Source of the DNA: JAFDBW01 sp963723355
GTDB lineage: Bacteria; Desulfobacterota; Desulfuromonadia; Desulfuromonadales; BM103
Assembly: GCA_963723355.1 (NCBI GenBank)
Contig: CAVRQQ010000011.1
Span: 62,001 to 126,000 of the forward strand
Direction: 5' to 3'
DNA: 64,000 nucleotides
Positions 26,098 through 35,990 of this stretch are shown piece after piece; the first letter of the stretch is position 1, and each line of letters opens with the position of its first letter. The notes beneath the pieces are model-generated. The model ran no database searches, was not told the origin of the DNA, and was given only the letters and a program-made list of their open reading frames with translations. The position numbers and the translations under genes are program-made.

Positions 26098-29000
26098 GAT
26101 GCCCCCTCGTCCGGCTCAGTACCGAAGAATCTCTTCAGGGTGGCCATTGAATCTTCCAGCATCAGGTAGAGGCTCGGGACCAGCAGCAGGGTTATGAGTG
26201 TGGCAAAGAGGATCCCGAATCCGAGCGAAAGCGCCATGGGGATCAGGAACCTGGCCTGGCGCGAGGTCTCAAAAATCATCGGTGCCAGCCCGCCAAAGGT
26301 GGTCAGGGTGGTCAGGATGACCGGGCGGAAGCGGCGGGTGCTGGCAGCACTGACCGAGGCAAAGGCACTGTGGCCTTCAAGCCGTTGCCGGTTGGCATAG
26401 TCGACCAGGACCAGGGAGTCATTGACGACCACGCCAGCCAACGCAACCATGCCCATCATGCTCATCAGGCTGAGGCTGTAACCCATGATCAGGTGCCCCA
26501 GGACCGCTCCGACAACGCCGAAAGGGATCGCCAGCATGACGATCAACGGCTGTAAATAGCTGCGGAACGGGATCGCCAGCAGAAAGTAGATGGCGGCCAT
26601 GGCCAGGATAAAGCCCGTCATCAGGCCTCCGGTGCTTTCTTTCATGTCTCGCCTGGCGGCCCTGGTAGCCATAGGTCAATCCGGGGAAGTCGCGAACCAG
26701 TTCGGGCAGGATGTCACTGTTCAGGGTGGCCTGAATCCGCCCGGTTTCGCTGATCGGTTCGACGCCTGCAGAGACGGTGACGGTCCGCCGGGCGTCACGC
26801 CGGTTGATCGAGGTGAAAGCCCTGCCGCGTTTGACGCTGGCGACCTCGAAGAGCGGCACGAAGGTCCCGGCCGGTGTGCGGATCATCAGGTTTTCGATGC
26901 TGTGCTCAGTGTTCCTCTGGCCTTCGGGCAGGCGGACACGCACGGTGATCTCGTTGCGGCCGCGCTGCTGACGCAGGGCCTCACTGCCGGAAAAAGCGTT
27001 GCGAACCTGCCGGGCGATCTCGCGTGAGGTCAGCCCGAGACTTTCACCGTTGGCCGTGATGCTGAAATCGAGCTGCTCCTTGCCCGGGGTGAAGCCGTCA
27101 TCGATATCCTTGACGTTGGCGAATTCCTCGAGCCGCTCGGCAAGAGCGGCGCTGGCCCGGTCCAGGATATCCGTATTGCGGTGGGACAGTTCCACGGTCA
27201 GTGCCGCGCCACCGCCGGGCCCGCCACGGTCCGATTCGTAACGCAGTGACTCGAGACCGAGAATCGGACCGACTTCTTCGCGCCACAGCCTGGTGACTGA
27301 GCCCGTGTCAAGCGGCCGGACTCCCGGAGGCTGCAGGTAGGCGGTTATCTCTACGCGGTTTTCGTCGACGAGCGCAAATATCCCCTGCAGAAGCTGACTG
27401 TCGCCATTGCCGGCAGCGACGGCTTTCATGCCGTCCACCAGTTTCTCCTGGACCAGACGGGCGTCCTCCATGGGGCTGCCGGCGGGCAGAACGGCTGTCA
27501 CGACTGCCCGGTCCGATTCGACTCGCGGCATCAGGATCATGCCGATGCGGCCGCTCAGAGCGTAGGTGGTTACCAGCATCAGGATGCACAGGCCGATAGC
27601 GACGGTCATCCACCGCCAGCGGATGCACAGCTCGAGTACCGGCCGATAGCGATTTTCTATGAATCGGGAAAGTCCGGTGCTGAACCGCTGCTGCAAGCTG
27701 TGCAGACGTGCCGTCAGGCGGCTGGTCGGGGCGCTTCGGGTGTGGGCCAGATGACTCGGCAGGATCAGGAGGGCTTCGACCCACGAGATGATGAATACAG
27801 TTATGACGACAACCGGTATCGCTTTCCAGATCTTGCCCATGAAGCCGGGCACAAAGTAAAGCGGCAGAAAGGCCACGATGTTGGTCAGAATCGCAAAGGT
27901 GATCGGGATCATTACGGTGCGGGCGCCGATCACGGCGGCTTTGGCATAACTGTGACCGCGTTGACGGTATTCGTAGATGTTTTCACCGGCGACGATGGCG
28001 TCATCAACCACGATGCCCAGGGCGACGATAAAGGCGAACATCGAAATGATATTGATCGATACGCCCATGACCGGCAGGAACATCAGCCCGCCGAGGAAAG
28101 AGATCGGGATGCCCATGGTGACCCAGAAGGCGAGTTTGAATTCGAGAAAAAGTCCGAGTAGAAGCAGCACCAGGATCAGGCCGATAAAGGCGTTTTTCAA
28201 GCAGCAGGTTCAGGCGTTGTTCGTAGATCTCGGAACGATCGCGGTTGATGTCCCACTCGATACCGTTCGGCAGGTCCGCTTCGATCAGTGTCATGGCCTC
28301 CCTGACCGCACGGGAGACACCGATTGGTGTCTGGTCGCCGACCCGGAAAACGTCGAGGCCGATGCTGCGCTGGCCATTGTAGGTGGCGTAGCGGTCACTG
28401 TCTTCGAAGGTTTCCCGAACCGTGGCGAGGTCTTCGAGAAGAACGACCGTGCCCGCGGCGGTGCTGATAATCGGTATGCGGGCGAACTCCCGCGCCCAGT
28501 CACGCCGGTCGGTGACCCTCAACAGGATGTCTCCGCCACCGGTTTCTATCGCCCCGCCGGGGATCTCGGTAGAGGCGGTATTGATGATTTGCGCGATCTG
28601 GTCGAGAGTCAGGTCGTAGGCGCGCAGGCGCTCCTGCGGCACGTCGACATGGATCTCCAGGTCACGCGCGCCGGAGAGGTCGATCTGGGTGATGCCTGGA
28701 TCCTGCAGCAGTCGGTCGCGGACCTGCTCTGCCGTTTCGCGCAGGGCCACGTTCCGTGGTGTTGCCGTAGATCTGCAGGTTGAGGACCTCGCGACGCCTG
28801 GCTAGCAGCGAAACCTGGGGGTCCTCGGCATCTTCAGGGAAGGTGCGAATCCGGTCGACTTCCTGCTTGATCTCCTGGTAGATCTTCTGCTGGTCTGTGT
28901 CTGTATGCAGCTCGATACTGATGGAGCCCACGGCCCTCGGATGCGGTGGAGGTCATCTCCTTAATGCCATCGAGACCACGGACAGCTTCCTCGACGACCA

Positions 29001-29223
29001 GGACGATCCCTTGCTCGACTTCTTCCGGGCTGGACCCCGGGTAGGCGACGCTGACCGAGACCCTGTCGAGTTCGAAATCCGGGAAGACCTCTTTCTTGAT
29101 TTTCCCGGAGACAAGGAAACCTCCCAACAGCAGGGCGATCATCAACAGGTTTGGCGTGACCCTGTTGTAAGTCATCCAGGCCAGCGGGCCTCGCTGCCAG
29201 GGCTCTCTGCGTAAACGCTTCAT
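26094..29223 (-). CDS. RND efflux pump, inner-membrane permease (four frameshifts)
   Basis: ATG 29223 starts M-K-R-L-R-R-E-P, with an N-terminal transmembrane helix (30-48) and the F-P-D-F-E-L motif. The gene is broken near 28925, 28750, 28200 and 26665; each break is corrected by removal of one base, giving about 1040 residues, the standard RND length. Later landmarks: G-I-V-V-D-D-A-I-V-A-G-E-N-I (conserved Asp pair of TM4) after 28050 and a second set of helices with V-V-N-D-S-L-V-L-V-D-Y-A-N near 26400. It exports substrates by proton-motive force, with the adaptor and outer-membrane channel encoded upstream. Confidence 0.88.
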
Positions 29224-30460
29224 TACTGGCTGGAGCTCCCGGAATTCGAGGGTTGGTCTTCTTCGCCCATGATCCTCAGCGCCATCCCCTGCACCGGTGA
29301 AGGCAGGTTGGAGGTGACAAGCATTCTCGTCAGCGCTGATGCCGCCGGTGACGAGCACCTGATCGCGGGCGCGGAAGGCGATCTCGACCGGGCGGATGTC
29401 GAGGTTGCCCTGCTCGTCCATGACCCAGACCCGGTCACCATCACGGATCAGGTCACGTTCGATCATCGCCGCCCGGGGCAGAGTCGTTCCTGCAATTTCC
29501 ACTCGGACATAACTGCCAAGCAAAAGCTTTGGTTGTCCTTCTGACTGCTTTGCCAAAGCCAGTGGATCGGCTACTTCGACAAGCAGTTCGACCATGCGGC
29601 CCTGTGTCTTCGACGGTGGCTGCCATCCCTGCTGCATGACCCTGTCGATATAGACCCGATCCCCAGGAAGCAGAATCGTAGATGCGTACGGCTGAACCCT
29701 GCTGACCAACCTTGATCCATTTGACCTGGCTGGCAGCGATCGGGGCTTCGACCCAGTAGGCGTCGCTGTCGACCAGGGTTGCCAGGGTTGTCGACGGGGT
29801 AACACTGGTGCCGAGGTTGACCTCCCGCGTGATGAGAACCGAATTGAACGGCGCCCTTACCGTGGTCCTTTCCAGATCAAGCCGGGCCTGTTCGAGTCTG
29901 ATTTTAACCTCCTCCAGAGAGGCCTTGCTACTCTCCAGCTGGGGAATTCGCAACATCAGGTCGCGTTCCTCATTACTGACTTTTTCCCCGAGCAGTTCGT
30001 ACTCCTTGAGGGCCACGCGCTGTCTGCCGAGTTCTATCCGCAGGTCGGCTTCAGCCCTGGCGACTTCACTGGCCAGTTGTTGCACTGCCAACTGATAGTC
30101 GTTCGGTTCGATGGTCAGGAGAACCTCGTCTTTATTGAAATAACCGCCGGGAACCAGTTTTTCGCTTATCGAAGTAATCTTGCCACTGACCTCGGGTTTG
30201 AGGATTACTTCGTTCTTTGGCCTGACCGTACCCATGATGCTGATGGTCGTCGTTTGCGGGCCGAACTCCGCCGGTCTGACTTCGACGGCGACCGCATTGC
30301 GAATTTTTTGCCGCGGCTTGGCCTTGGGGCCGGACTGCATCATCCAAACGGCGATGCTGGCACCGATGGCGACCACGACGATCGGCAGCAGCAGTCGCAG
30401 CAGGTTTGCAGGACGATTCGGGTTCGGTGATCCATGGTGTTGTTGCTGGTCAGAATCCAT
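29223..30460 (-). CDS. RND efflux periplasmic adaptor subunit (two frameshifts)
   Basis: A membrane-fusion protein starting M-D-S-D-Q-Q-Q with one transmembrane helix (22-44). The lipoyl-like half-motif G-T-V-R-P-K-N-E-V-I-L-K-P-E-V-S-G near residue 78 and the closing R-A-P-F-N-S near 200 enclose an alpha-hairpin coiled coil (130-195). Frameshifts near 29685 and 29320 are each one extra base; the product is about 410 residues, ending S-S-S-Q. Its stop overlaps the ATG of the RND pump (TAATG). It links the permease to the outer-membrane channel. Confidence 0.87.
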
Positions 30461-30490
30461 TCGCTTACCTCGTGAAATTTTCGGTCCGGA

Positions 30491-31876
30491 TCATCGGCTT
30501 AAATCCCAACCGCCAGCCAGGGCACGGCAAAGGTTTATGCGGTTTTCATAAAGCGCACCGCTGGCAGCGACCCTGGTGCGCTGCAGCTGCTGCTCGGAGA
30601 GGATCGATGTCAGTACGCGCTGGTAATCGACTGCCCCGTTCAGGTAGCGGTCGCGAATTCGTTCCGTCGCCTGTGCCGCCAGCTCCAGCTGCCGGTCAAG
30701 GCTGCGCAGATATTCCAGCTGTCGCTGCTCCCGGACCAGCGCATCTTCAACTTCAGCGAGGGCCTCGAGGATCGTCTGGCCGTAGCTGTGCAGGGCCGCC
30801 GAGGCGACCGCACGGGTTCGATCGACTTCCGCCCGGCGGCGTCCGCCGTCGACCAGCGGTGCCAGCAGGTTGGCTGCAATGGAGGACAGCCAATCATCGA
30901 ACAGGTCCTCAATCTCTTCATTCGAAGTTGTCGCCCGCCCGGTCAGGCTGAGACGTGGGAAGCGGTCGGCGACTGCCGCTGCGACGCGTTGGTCGGCGGC
31001 CTGGATCTGCAGCCACGCCGTGCGAACGTCCGGACGTCTTTCGATCAGCTCGCTTTGCAGACCGGTGGCCGGGAGAGGTGGCAGATCGCCAAGAGTTGTT
31101 TGCGCGAACTGCGGCGCCTGGTCAGGGGTTAACCCAAGCAGGATGGCCAGCTGATTGAGAAGAACCTGCTCCTGTGCTCTAGCCAAAGCCAGCTCGCCAC
31201 GACGATTTTCCACCACCAGGCGCTGTTGCAAAAGGTCGGCGATACTGACCTGTCCGGTCCGGAACTGCAGGTTGACCAGCTCGAGGGTTTGCTGGTTGGT
31301 GAAAAGCTGCTGTTCGAGCAGCATTATCTGCTCGCGTTGCTCAATCAGCCCGAACCAGGTTGAGGCGACTCTTGCGGTCAGCGTCAGAGCCGCTGTTTGC
31401 AAGGCCTCAGCGCTGGCCATGGCGTCCAGTTCCGCGGCCTCCTGGGTCGAATTGATCCTCCCCCAGAGGTCGATTTCATAACTTGCCGACAGGCCGAGGC
31501 TGAAATCGTTGAACGACTCGTCGTTAGAGTCCGAACGCAAACGTGTGCTGCTGCCGACTGCTTCGCCGCTCAGCTGTGGCCAGAGCTCGGCCCCGGCTCT
31601 GCGGGCCACGGCGCGGGCCTGGTCCAGGCGGTCCCAGGCAGTCAACAGGGAGAGGTTGTCACTCAGGGCTGTTTCGATAAGCTGGTCGAGGGCCGGGTCG
31701 GCGAAAGTCAGCCACCAGCGATCGGGCAAGGACTCCTCACCGGAGACGGAGAATTGCCCCTGGGGCTGGTAGTCAGCAGTTTGGGTTGGCGTCCCGATCG
31801 AACATGCCGTCAGGGCAATGATCGTACATAGGCATAGCCAGCCACGGGCTCTGTATGGGAGTGTACCGGTTTGCAT
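30491..31876 (-). CDS. NodT-family outer-membrane efflux lipoprotein
   Basis: A 461-residue protein with the signal peptide ending L-T-A-C (lipobox), from ATG 31876 (AAGGGA upstream). It is of the TolC/NodT/OprM type: two long internally repeated helical halves, the second with A-D-Q-R-V-A-A-A-V-A-D-R-F-P-R-L-S-L near residue 310, the OEP signature. Forms a trimeric outer-membrane tunnel for the adaptor and pump encoded downstream. Gap to the adaptor start is 30 bases. The gene is intact. Confidence 0.9.
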   Translation of the reverse strand: MQTGTLPYRARGWLCLCTIIALTACSIGTPTQTADYQPQGQFSVSGEESLPDRWWLTFADPALDQLIETALSDNLSLLTAWDRLDQARAVARRAGAELWPQLSGEAVGSSTRLRSDSNDESFNDFSLGLSASYEIDLWGRINSTQEAAELDAMASAEALQTAALTLTARVASTWFGLIEQREQIMLLEQQLFTNQQTLELVNLQFRTGQVSIADLLQQRLVVENRRGELALARAQEQVLLNQLAILLGLTPDQAPQFAQTTLGDLPPLPATGLQSELIERRPDVRTAWLQIQAADQRVAAAVADRFPRLSLTGRATTSNEEIEDLFDDWLSSIAANLLAPLVDGGRRRAEVDRTRAVASAALHSYGQTILEALAEVEDALVREQRQLEYLRSLDRQLELAAQATERIRDRYLNGAVDYQRVLTSILSEQQLQRTRVAASGALYENRINLCRALAGGWDLSR

Positions 31877-31974
31877 GGTTCCCTTTATGACTTCAAGTAC
31901 ACTTGCCCGGGTGCAGGCAGGCGACATTGACGTTGCATATATCTTAGACGAAACAGCAGGGGAAAAGTGTTAAA

Positions 31975-32000
31975 AAAAACGTCCGCTGGCGGACGTTTTT
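31975..32000 (-). terminator. terminator between efp and the efflux operon
   Basis: The palindrome AAAAACGTCCGC / GCGGACGTTTTT with a 2-base loop (about 31975-32000), bounded by A-rich and T-rich tails, works on the minus strand to end efp and could work on the other strand as well. Confidence 0.85.
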
Positions 32001-32022
32001 GGAAAAATATATCTGACTGTGA

Positions 32023-32586
32023 TTACTCTTTGACGCGGGTTACGTATTCGCCGGTTCGTGTGTCAATCTGGATCAGGGTGCCTTCTTCGACGAAGCCGGG
32101 GACCTGCAGGGTGTAGCCGCTTTCCACCGTCGCCGGTTTGTTGTTGCCTGTGGCGGTGTCGCCCTTGACCCAGGGGTCTGTCTGGGAGACTCGCAGGTTG
32201 ACGAAGTTGGGCAGGGTGACGCCGATGCCACGCTCGCCGTGCATGAGGACCTTGACTTCCATGTTGTCGACCAGGAAGTACTTGTCATCACCGAGGATCT
32301 CGCCATCAATGGTTGCCTGCTCATAAGTCTTCTGGTCCATGAAAACGTAGCCGGTCTCGTCCTGGTAGAGGTACTGCATGTCGCGCTCATCCAGGCTGGC
32401 AGGTTCGAAGCTTTCACCTGAACGGTAGGTACGGTCGAACAGTGCGCCGGTGATCATGTTGCGCAGTTTGCACTTGTAGAGGGCCTGGCCCTTGCCCGGT
32501 TTGGTGAAATCGAACTGGGCGATAACGTGTGGTTCGCCGTCAATCATTACCTTAAGACCTTTTTTCAGGTCAGCACAGCTATACAT
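32023..32586 (-). CDS. efp: translation elongation factor P
   Basis: A 187-residue EF-P from ATG 32586 (GGAG upstream at 32591-32596 region). Domain I carries the modification loop F-T-K29-P-G-K32-G-Q: Lys32 corresponds to the lysine (Lys34 in E. coli) that receives beta-lysine. Domain III ends R-T-G-E-Y-V-T-R-V-K-E, the EF-P signature. It relieves ribosome stalling at polyproline stretches. epmA and epmB are both nearby, so a lysylated EF-P is expected. A monocistronic unit, given the terminator at 31975 after it. Confidence 0.95.
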   Translation of the reverse strand: MYSCADLKKGLKVMIDGEPHVIAQFDFTKPGKGQALYKCKLRNMITGALFDRTYRSGESFEPASLDERDMQYLYQDETGYVFMDQKTYEQATIDGEILGDDKYFLVDNMEVKVLMHGERGIGVTLPNFVNLRVSQTDPWVKGDTATGNNKPATVESGYTLQVPGFVEEGTLIQIDTRTGEYVTRVKE

Positions 32587-32765
32587 AAAAACTCCTTCAA
32601 AAGTGGATGTCCGTTCATTGCGGGAGCTGATTTTATACACAAAAGGCGGGCTTGTGTCATCGGTTTTTTACATGCAGCCAGTTGGCAGAAAAGGACGGTT
32701 CCAACGGTAACCGGGCGCTGGTGGCCCGGTGATGAACTTGGCAAGGAAGAGGGAGCGATGTCAGT

Positions 32766-32984
32766 CTAGGCTTCGACTTTTTGCAGGATGTTATCAATGA
32801 CTGCCATCAGGAACAGGCACAAGAAGATATAAAAAAGGCCCTTGGCAACCCCTGCCGCAACCGCAGAGGCCGTGGTCAGGCTGATCAGGGCAGCGGTTAA
32901 AGCATTAAAGAAGAGGATTTTGTCCCATCTGAGTTTTGTTCCGATACATTTTTTTGTTTTCATTTTTTGGTCTTTCCGGCTCAT
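32766..32984 (-). CDS. small membrane protein, DUF1328/YtjA-like
   Basis: A 72-residue protein with two hydrophobic segments: about 26-44 (I-L-F-F-N-A-L-T-A-A-L-I-S-L) and 45-65. The G-V-A-K-G-L-F-Y-I-F-L-C-L-F-L-M-A-V-I stretch resembles the A-G-I-A-K-I-L-F-F-I-F-L core of YtjA-family membrane proteins. Start ATG 32984 was chosen for AGGAG nine bases upstream; ATG 32963 is an alternative. Function is unknown. Confidence 0.5.
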   Translation of the reverse strand: MSRKDQKMKTKKCIGTKLRWDKILFFNALTAALISLTTASAVAAGVAKGLFYIFLCLFLMAVIDNILQKVEA

Positions 32985-33026
32985 CCCTAGTGGCTCCTGA
33001 TGTCGCAGATCACCATGACAATGCAA

Positions 33027-33315
33027 TTATTACCAAGATAGTAAAGCATTATGCGTGCCATGTTGTAAGTATCTGTTTTTACATTTAAATTTTATAGTTT
33101 TTTGACCTGAGATTGCCTTTTGACGAGGTATTTTGTGATAAGCAGGCACAAATCTTGTGTTTTGACGTAAGATTATTGAAGACTTTTCTGTGATACTTAA
33201 AAGCCTTGTTATACGGGGCGGGTCAAATCCCGCTTCATAGCCGGCAGGACTTGTGCTAGATTCACGCTTTCTGAAAAAAGAACAGTCTCTGATCTATATT
33301 AAGGAGAGAAACAAC
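33027..33315. other. AT-rich intergenic region upstream of efpL
   Basis: 289 bases of AT-rich DNA with no gene. GCGGG (33218-33222 area) and CCCGC form a small hairpin at about 33218-33234. Presumably holds divergent promoters for the DUF1328-like gene and the EF-P-like gene. Confidence 0.35.
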
Positions 33316-33876
33316 ATGACATCCAACGATCTGAAACGCGGTCAGGTCATCCTGCTCGATACAGCACCCTGCCTGGTCCTCGATGTGTCCAGCCAGTCGC
33401 CTTCGGCGCGTGGCGGCAGCACCCTGATCAAGACCAAGTACCGCAACCTGCTGACCAGCCAGGTTCTGGAAAAGACCTTCAAGGCCGGAGAGCGTGTCGA
33501 TGCCGCCGATTTTGAGAAACGCAAGGGCCAGTTCCTCTATGCCGACGGTGACAACGGCATATTCATGGACCTGGAAAGTTACGAACAGTACGAGTTGGGT
33601 GACGAGATGTACGGGCCGGTGAAAGGGTTCCTGCTCGATGGCACCGAAGTTGTCCTGGGAGTCTTCGAAAGCCAGGTCGTCTCCGTCGAGCCACCAATGA
33701 CGGTTGAGCTCCTCGTCACGGAAACAGCTCCGGCAATCAAGAACGCCACAGCTCAGGCCCAGACCAAGGAAGCGACCCTCGAAACCGGTTTGAAGATCCA
33801 GGTCCCTGCCTATCTCGAATCTGATGAGAGGGTCAAGGTTGACACCCGGGAGGGGCGTTTTATTTCCAGGGCTTGA
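33316..33876 (+). CDS. yeiP: EF-P-like protein, EfpL/YeiP type
   Basis: A 186-residue EF-P paralogue from ATG 33316, with AAGGAG ten bases upstream. The domain-I loop reads S-Q-S-P-S-A-R32-G-G-S-T-L instead of the P-G-K-G-Q of EF-P, closely like YeiP/EfpL of E. coli (S-P-T-A-R-G-A-A-T-L), where Arg replaces the modified lysine. Domain III keeps V-D-T-R-E-G-R-F-I. EfpL helps translation of certain non-polyproline stall motifs without modification. So this genome has both a lysine-type EF-P and an arginine-tip paralogue, 0.7 kb apart and divergent. Paralogue naming rests on the loop. Confidence 0.85.
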   Translation: MTSNDLKRGQVILLDTAPCLVLDVSSQSPSARGGSTLIKTKYRNLLTSQVLEKTFKAGERVDAADFEKRKGQFLYADGDNGIFMDLESYEQYELGDEMYGPVKGFLLDGTEVVLGVFESQVVSVEPPMTVELLVTETAPAIKNATAQAQTKEATLETGLKIQVPAYLESDERVKVDTREGRFISRA

Positions 33877-33880
33877 AAAC

Positions 33881-33990
33881 CGGAGCGCGGGAGGGTGACG
33901 CGAAACGCGAAAATCATACAATGAATAGGGGCGGCCCGAAAGAGCCGTCCTTTTTTTATCTTTTTCGCCCCTCGCCCCTTCGCGCCTCCA
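33881..33990. repeat. inverted heptamer-repeat element F around a terminator
   Basis: Left arm 33881-33909 (units such as GGAGCGC, GACGCGA, AACGCGA) and right arm 33964-33990 (units such as CGCCCCT, CGCGCCT) flank the hairpin terminator of the yeiP gene at 33927-33957. The arms are inverted relative to each other. Confidence 0.72.
33927..33957 (+). terminator. terminator of the EfpL-like gene
   Basis: GGGCGGC and GCCGTCC (one wobble pair) close a GAAA-containing loop and are followed by seven T. Fifty bases after the yeiP stop. Confidence 0.85.
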
Positions 33991-33992
33991 GA

Positions 33993-34012
33993 TTTTTGCA
34001 AATCTGCAAAAA
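33993..34012. promoter_or_regulatory. enhancer-type palindrome 1, TTTGCA-N4-TGCAAA
   Basis: TTTTTGCA (33993-34000), 4 bases, TGCAAAAA (34005-34012): a perfect 8-N4-8 palindrome with the core TTTGCA-N4-TGCAAA. It is about 270 bases upstream of the -24 element of the OFA promoter and matches sites at 34165, 39232 and 39263. Confidence 0.75.
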
Positions 34013-34164
34013 GTGTTCATTCCCTCCTCGCAGTTGTGCAAAACCGTGTTTTATGGCCTTTCTGGTTTTTATCTAAGTTGCTGTAATAAAAGTTTTATTT
34101 GTCTAATTCACGGCACCCTGAATAACTCCCTGCCGATTTACCATTCGAAACCACTGCTGCTGTT

Positions 34165-34180
34165 TTTGCATTTCTGCAAA
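34165..34180. promoter_or_regulatory. enhancer-type palindrome 2, TTTGCA-N4-TGCAAA
   Basis: TTTGCA (34165-34170), TTTC, TGCAAA (34175-34180). It ends 100 bases before the -24 dinucleotide of the sigma-54 promoter, the usual distance for an NtrC-type activator. Confidence 0.8.
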
Positions 34181-34277
34181 TAACCCATTTCCCGGTGATC
34201 TGCTTCTGGTTGTCTGGAGACTTCTATAAGTTACTGAAATTAATAGGTAAAAAGTATTTTTCCAGGGTGGCATGAGG

Positions 34278-34294
34278 TTGGTACATGAGTTGCC
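34278..34294 (+). promoter_or_regulatory. sigma-54 promoter of the OFA transporter gene
   Basis: TTGGTACATGAGTTGCC: GG at 34280-34281, ten bases, GC at 34292-34293, the strict -24/-12 spacing. It is nearly identical to the promoter at 39118 (TTGGTACATGCCTTGCT on the minus strand). The leader to ATG 34479 is about 170 bases. Confidence 0.8.
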
Positions 34295-34478
34295 AATAGT
34301 ATCTGGCGTAAACGGACAGACAAAACAAAGGCAGACAATGATCGAATCGAACCCTGGACATCGCAGAAGCAAGCCGGTCATTGGTGCCATCAAGGTGCGC
34401 TGGCCGCTGTCGTACCGGGTTCAACAGTTAAATCAATACGGAATGGATAACTCATACATGATCACCAAGGAGGCAGAC

Positions 34479-35792
34479 ATGGGTAAGCAGGGTGTTTCAT
34501 CAAAACGTGGCTGGACTGTTGTAATGGCCGGTACCGGCATTAACCTGGCATTGGGGATTCTTTACACCTGGAGTATTTTCAAGGGTGCCATTGCCGACTC
34601 GATCGCTGGCGGCGGCGCCGGCGCCTTTGCCTGGGACAAGGCTTCGATCAATGATCCCTATGCCACGGCCTGTCTGATGTTTGCCCTGGCAATGATCGTT
34701 GCCGGCAAGGTCCAGGACAAGTTCGGCCCCCGGATCACCTGCATGATCGGTGGCCTGATGGTTGGTGCCGGATTTATCTGGATTTCCCAGACCACCAATT
34801 ACTGGTCATGGATCGCAGGTTTCGGCGTCATGGCAGGGATGGGGATCGGTTTCGGTTATTCTTCAGCTACGCCTCCTGCACTCAAGTGGTTTCCGCCAGC
34901 CAAGACCGGCCTGATCGCCGGCATCGTGGTCGCCGGTTTCGGTCTCGCCTCTGTCTATATCGCGCCGCTGGCCCAGTACCTGCTTGGAGCCTACGGCCTG
35001 CAGCAATCGATGATGTATTTCGGCATCGGTTTTGTGGCGATCACCTGCTTCTTTGGCATGTTCCTCGCCAATCCCCCGGCAGGCTACGTTGCTGACCCGG
35101 ATGCTGCCAAATCAACGGCCAAGGCGGTTGTCAGCGAAGACAAGTCGCCCTCCGAGATACTCAGGACGGCAAAGTTCTTTACCCTCTGGACCTGTTTCTT
35201 TATCGGCGCCGGAGCCGGCCTGATGGTTATCGGCAGCGCCAAGGGCCTGGCCAAGGCCAGCATGGGTGAGATGGCCTTCCTGGTCGTTGCGATCATGTCG
35301 GTCGGCAATGCTGCCGGGCGGATCGTCGCCGGTGTGGTCTCCGACAAGATCGGTCGCGCCAACACCCTGGTGATCATGCTGGTCTTCCAGGCCGCCCTGA
35401 TGTTCCTCGCCATTCCCGTCATCGACGGCACTTACAGCAACCCGCTGGCGATGCCTCTGCTGGTGACGTTCATGGTCTTCAACTACGGCACCAACCTGTC
35501 GCTCTTCCCGTCGTTCGCCAAGGATCTCTGGGGTGCCAAGCACTTCGGCATGAACTACGGCATTCTCTTCTCTGCCTGGGGCGTTGGCGCATTTGCCCTG
35601 GTACGGGTATCCGAAATGCTGCGCGTCAAGACCGGCGGTTTCACCATGTCCTTTGCCGCTGCCGGAGCCCTCCTGGTGGTCGGTGCCATGCTCGCCGGCA
35701 CCCTGAAGACCCGCAAGGCCGAAGTACCGGTTCTCGAGGGTGCATTCGAGGAAGAGGAGGATCTGGTCCTTTCAAAGGCAACCAACGAATAG
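34479..35792 (+). CDS. OFA-family MFS transporter (oxalate/formate antiporter-like)
   Basis: A 437-residue membrane protein from ATG 34479, chosen for AAGGAGG ten bases upstream. Twelve hydrophobic segments. The start G-I-N-L-A-L-G-I-L-Y-T-W-S-I-F near residue 20 is the OFA signature (oxalate:formate antiporter family, and monocarboxylate transporters such as acetate/lactate). G-R-I-V-A-G-V-V-S-D-K-I-G-R-A near residue 278 is the MFS loop motif. The upstream sigma-54 promoter and paired palindromes link it to the NtrC-type regulator at 40 kb; the acid transported is not shown by sequence. Confidence 0.85.
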   Translation: MGKQGVSSKRGWTVVMAGTGINLALGILYTWSIFKGAIADSIAGGGAGAFAWDKASINDPYATACLMFALAMIVAGKVQDKFGPRITCMIGGLMVGAGFIWISQTTNYWSWIAGFGVMAGMGIGFGYSSATPPALKWFPPAKTGLIAGIVVAGFGLASVYIAPLAQYLLGAYGLQQSMMYFGIGFVAITCFFGMFLANPPAGYVADPDAAKSTAKAVVSEDKSPSEILRTAKFFTLWTCFFIGAGAGLMVIGSAKGLAKASMGEMAFLVVAIMSVGNAAGRIVAGVVSDKIGRANTLVIMLVFQAALMFLAIPVIDGTYSNPLAMPLLVTFMVFNYGTNLSLFPSFAKDLWGAKHFGMNYGILFSAWGVGAFALVRVSEMLRVKTGGFTMSFAAAGALLVVGAMLAGTLKTRKAEVPVLEGAFEEEEDLVLSKATNE

Positions 35793-35835
35793 TCCTTCAC
35801 AACCGTTTAAACCCTCCTTCAGGTATAAACGGCCG

Positions 35836-35867
35836 CGGCCCCGCCAGAAATGGTGGGGCCGTTTTTT
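35836..35867 (+). terminator. terminator of OFA transporter gene
   Basis: CGGCCCCGCCA (35836-35846) pairs with TGGTGGGGCCG (35851-35861) around GAAA with one mismatch, then six T. Confidence 0.85.
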
Positions 35868-35990
35868 ATCACTCGCTATAAAATCAATACTGCCGGGCAG
35901 GATCAATCCACAATAGTTGCATCACCAATGGCCGGAGTTGTAGTAGACTTGTCAAAGGAGACCTTCGAATAATCAGTTGAAGGGGGTTAT

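Larger units (their letters stand above)
33877..34478. other. regulatory region of the OFA transporter
   Basis: The 600-base gap between yeiP and the OFA transporter holds, in order: a heptamer arm, terminator, second heptamer arm, two TTTGCA-N4-TGCAAA palindromes and a sigma-54 promoter. Each is annotated separately. No gene is seen; the open frame upstream of 34479 is leader. Confidence 0.7.

Noticed and set aside
34270..34286. TGGCATGAGGTTGGTA as the sigma-54 promoter
   Set aside because: Gives GG-N10-GT at -12; the overlapping TTGGTACATGAGTTGCC at 34278 has exact GG-N10-GC and a near-identical partner at 39118.
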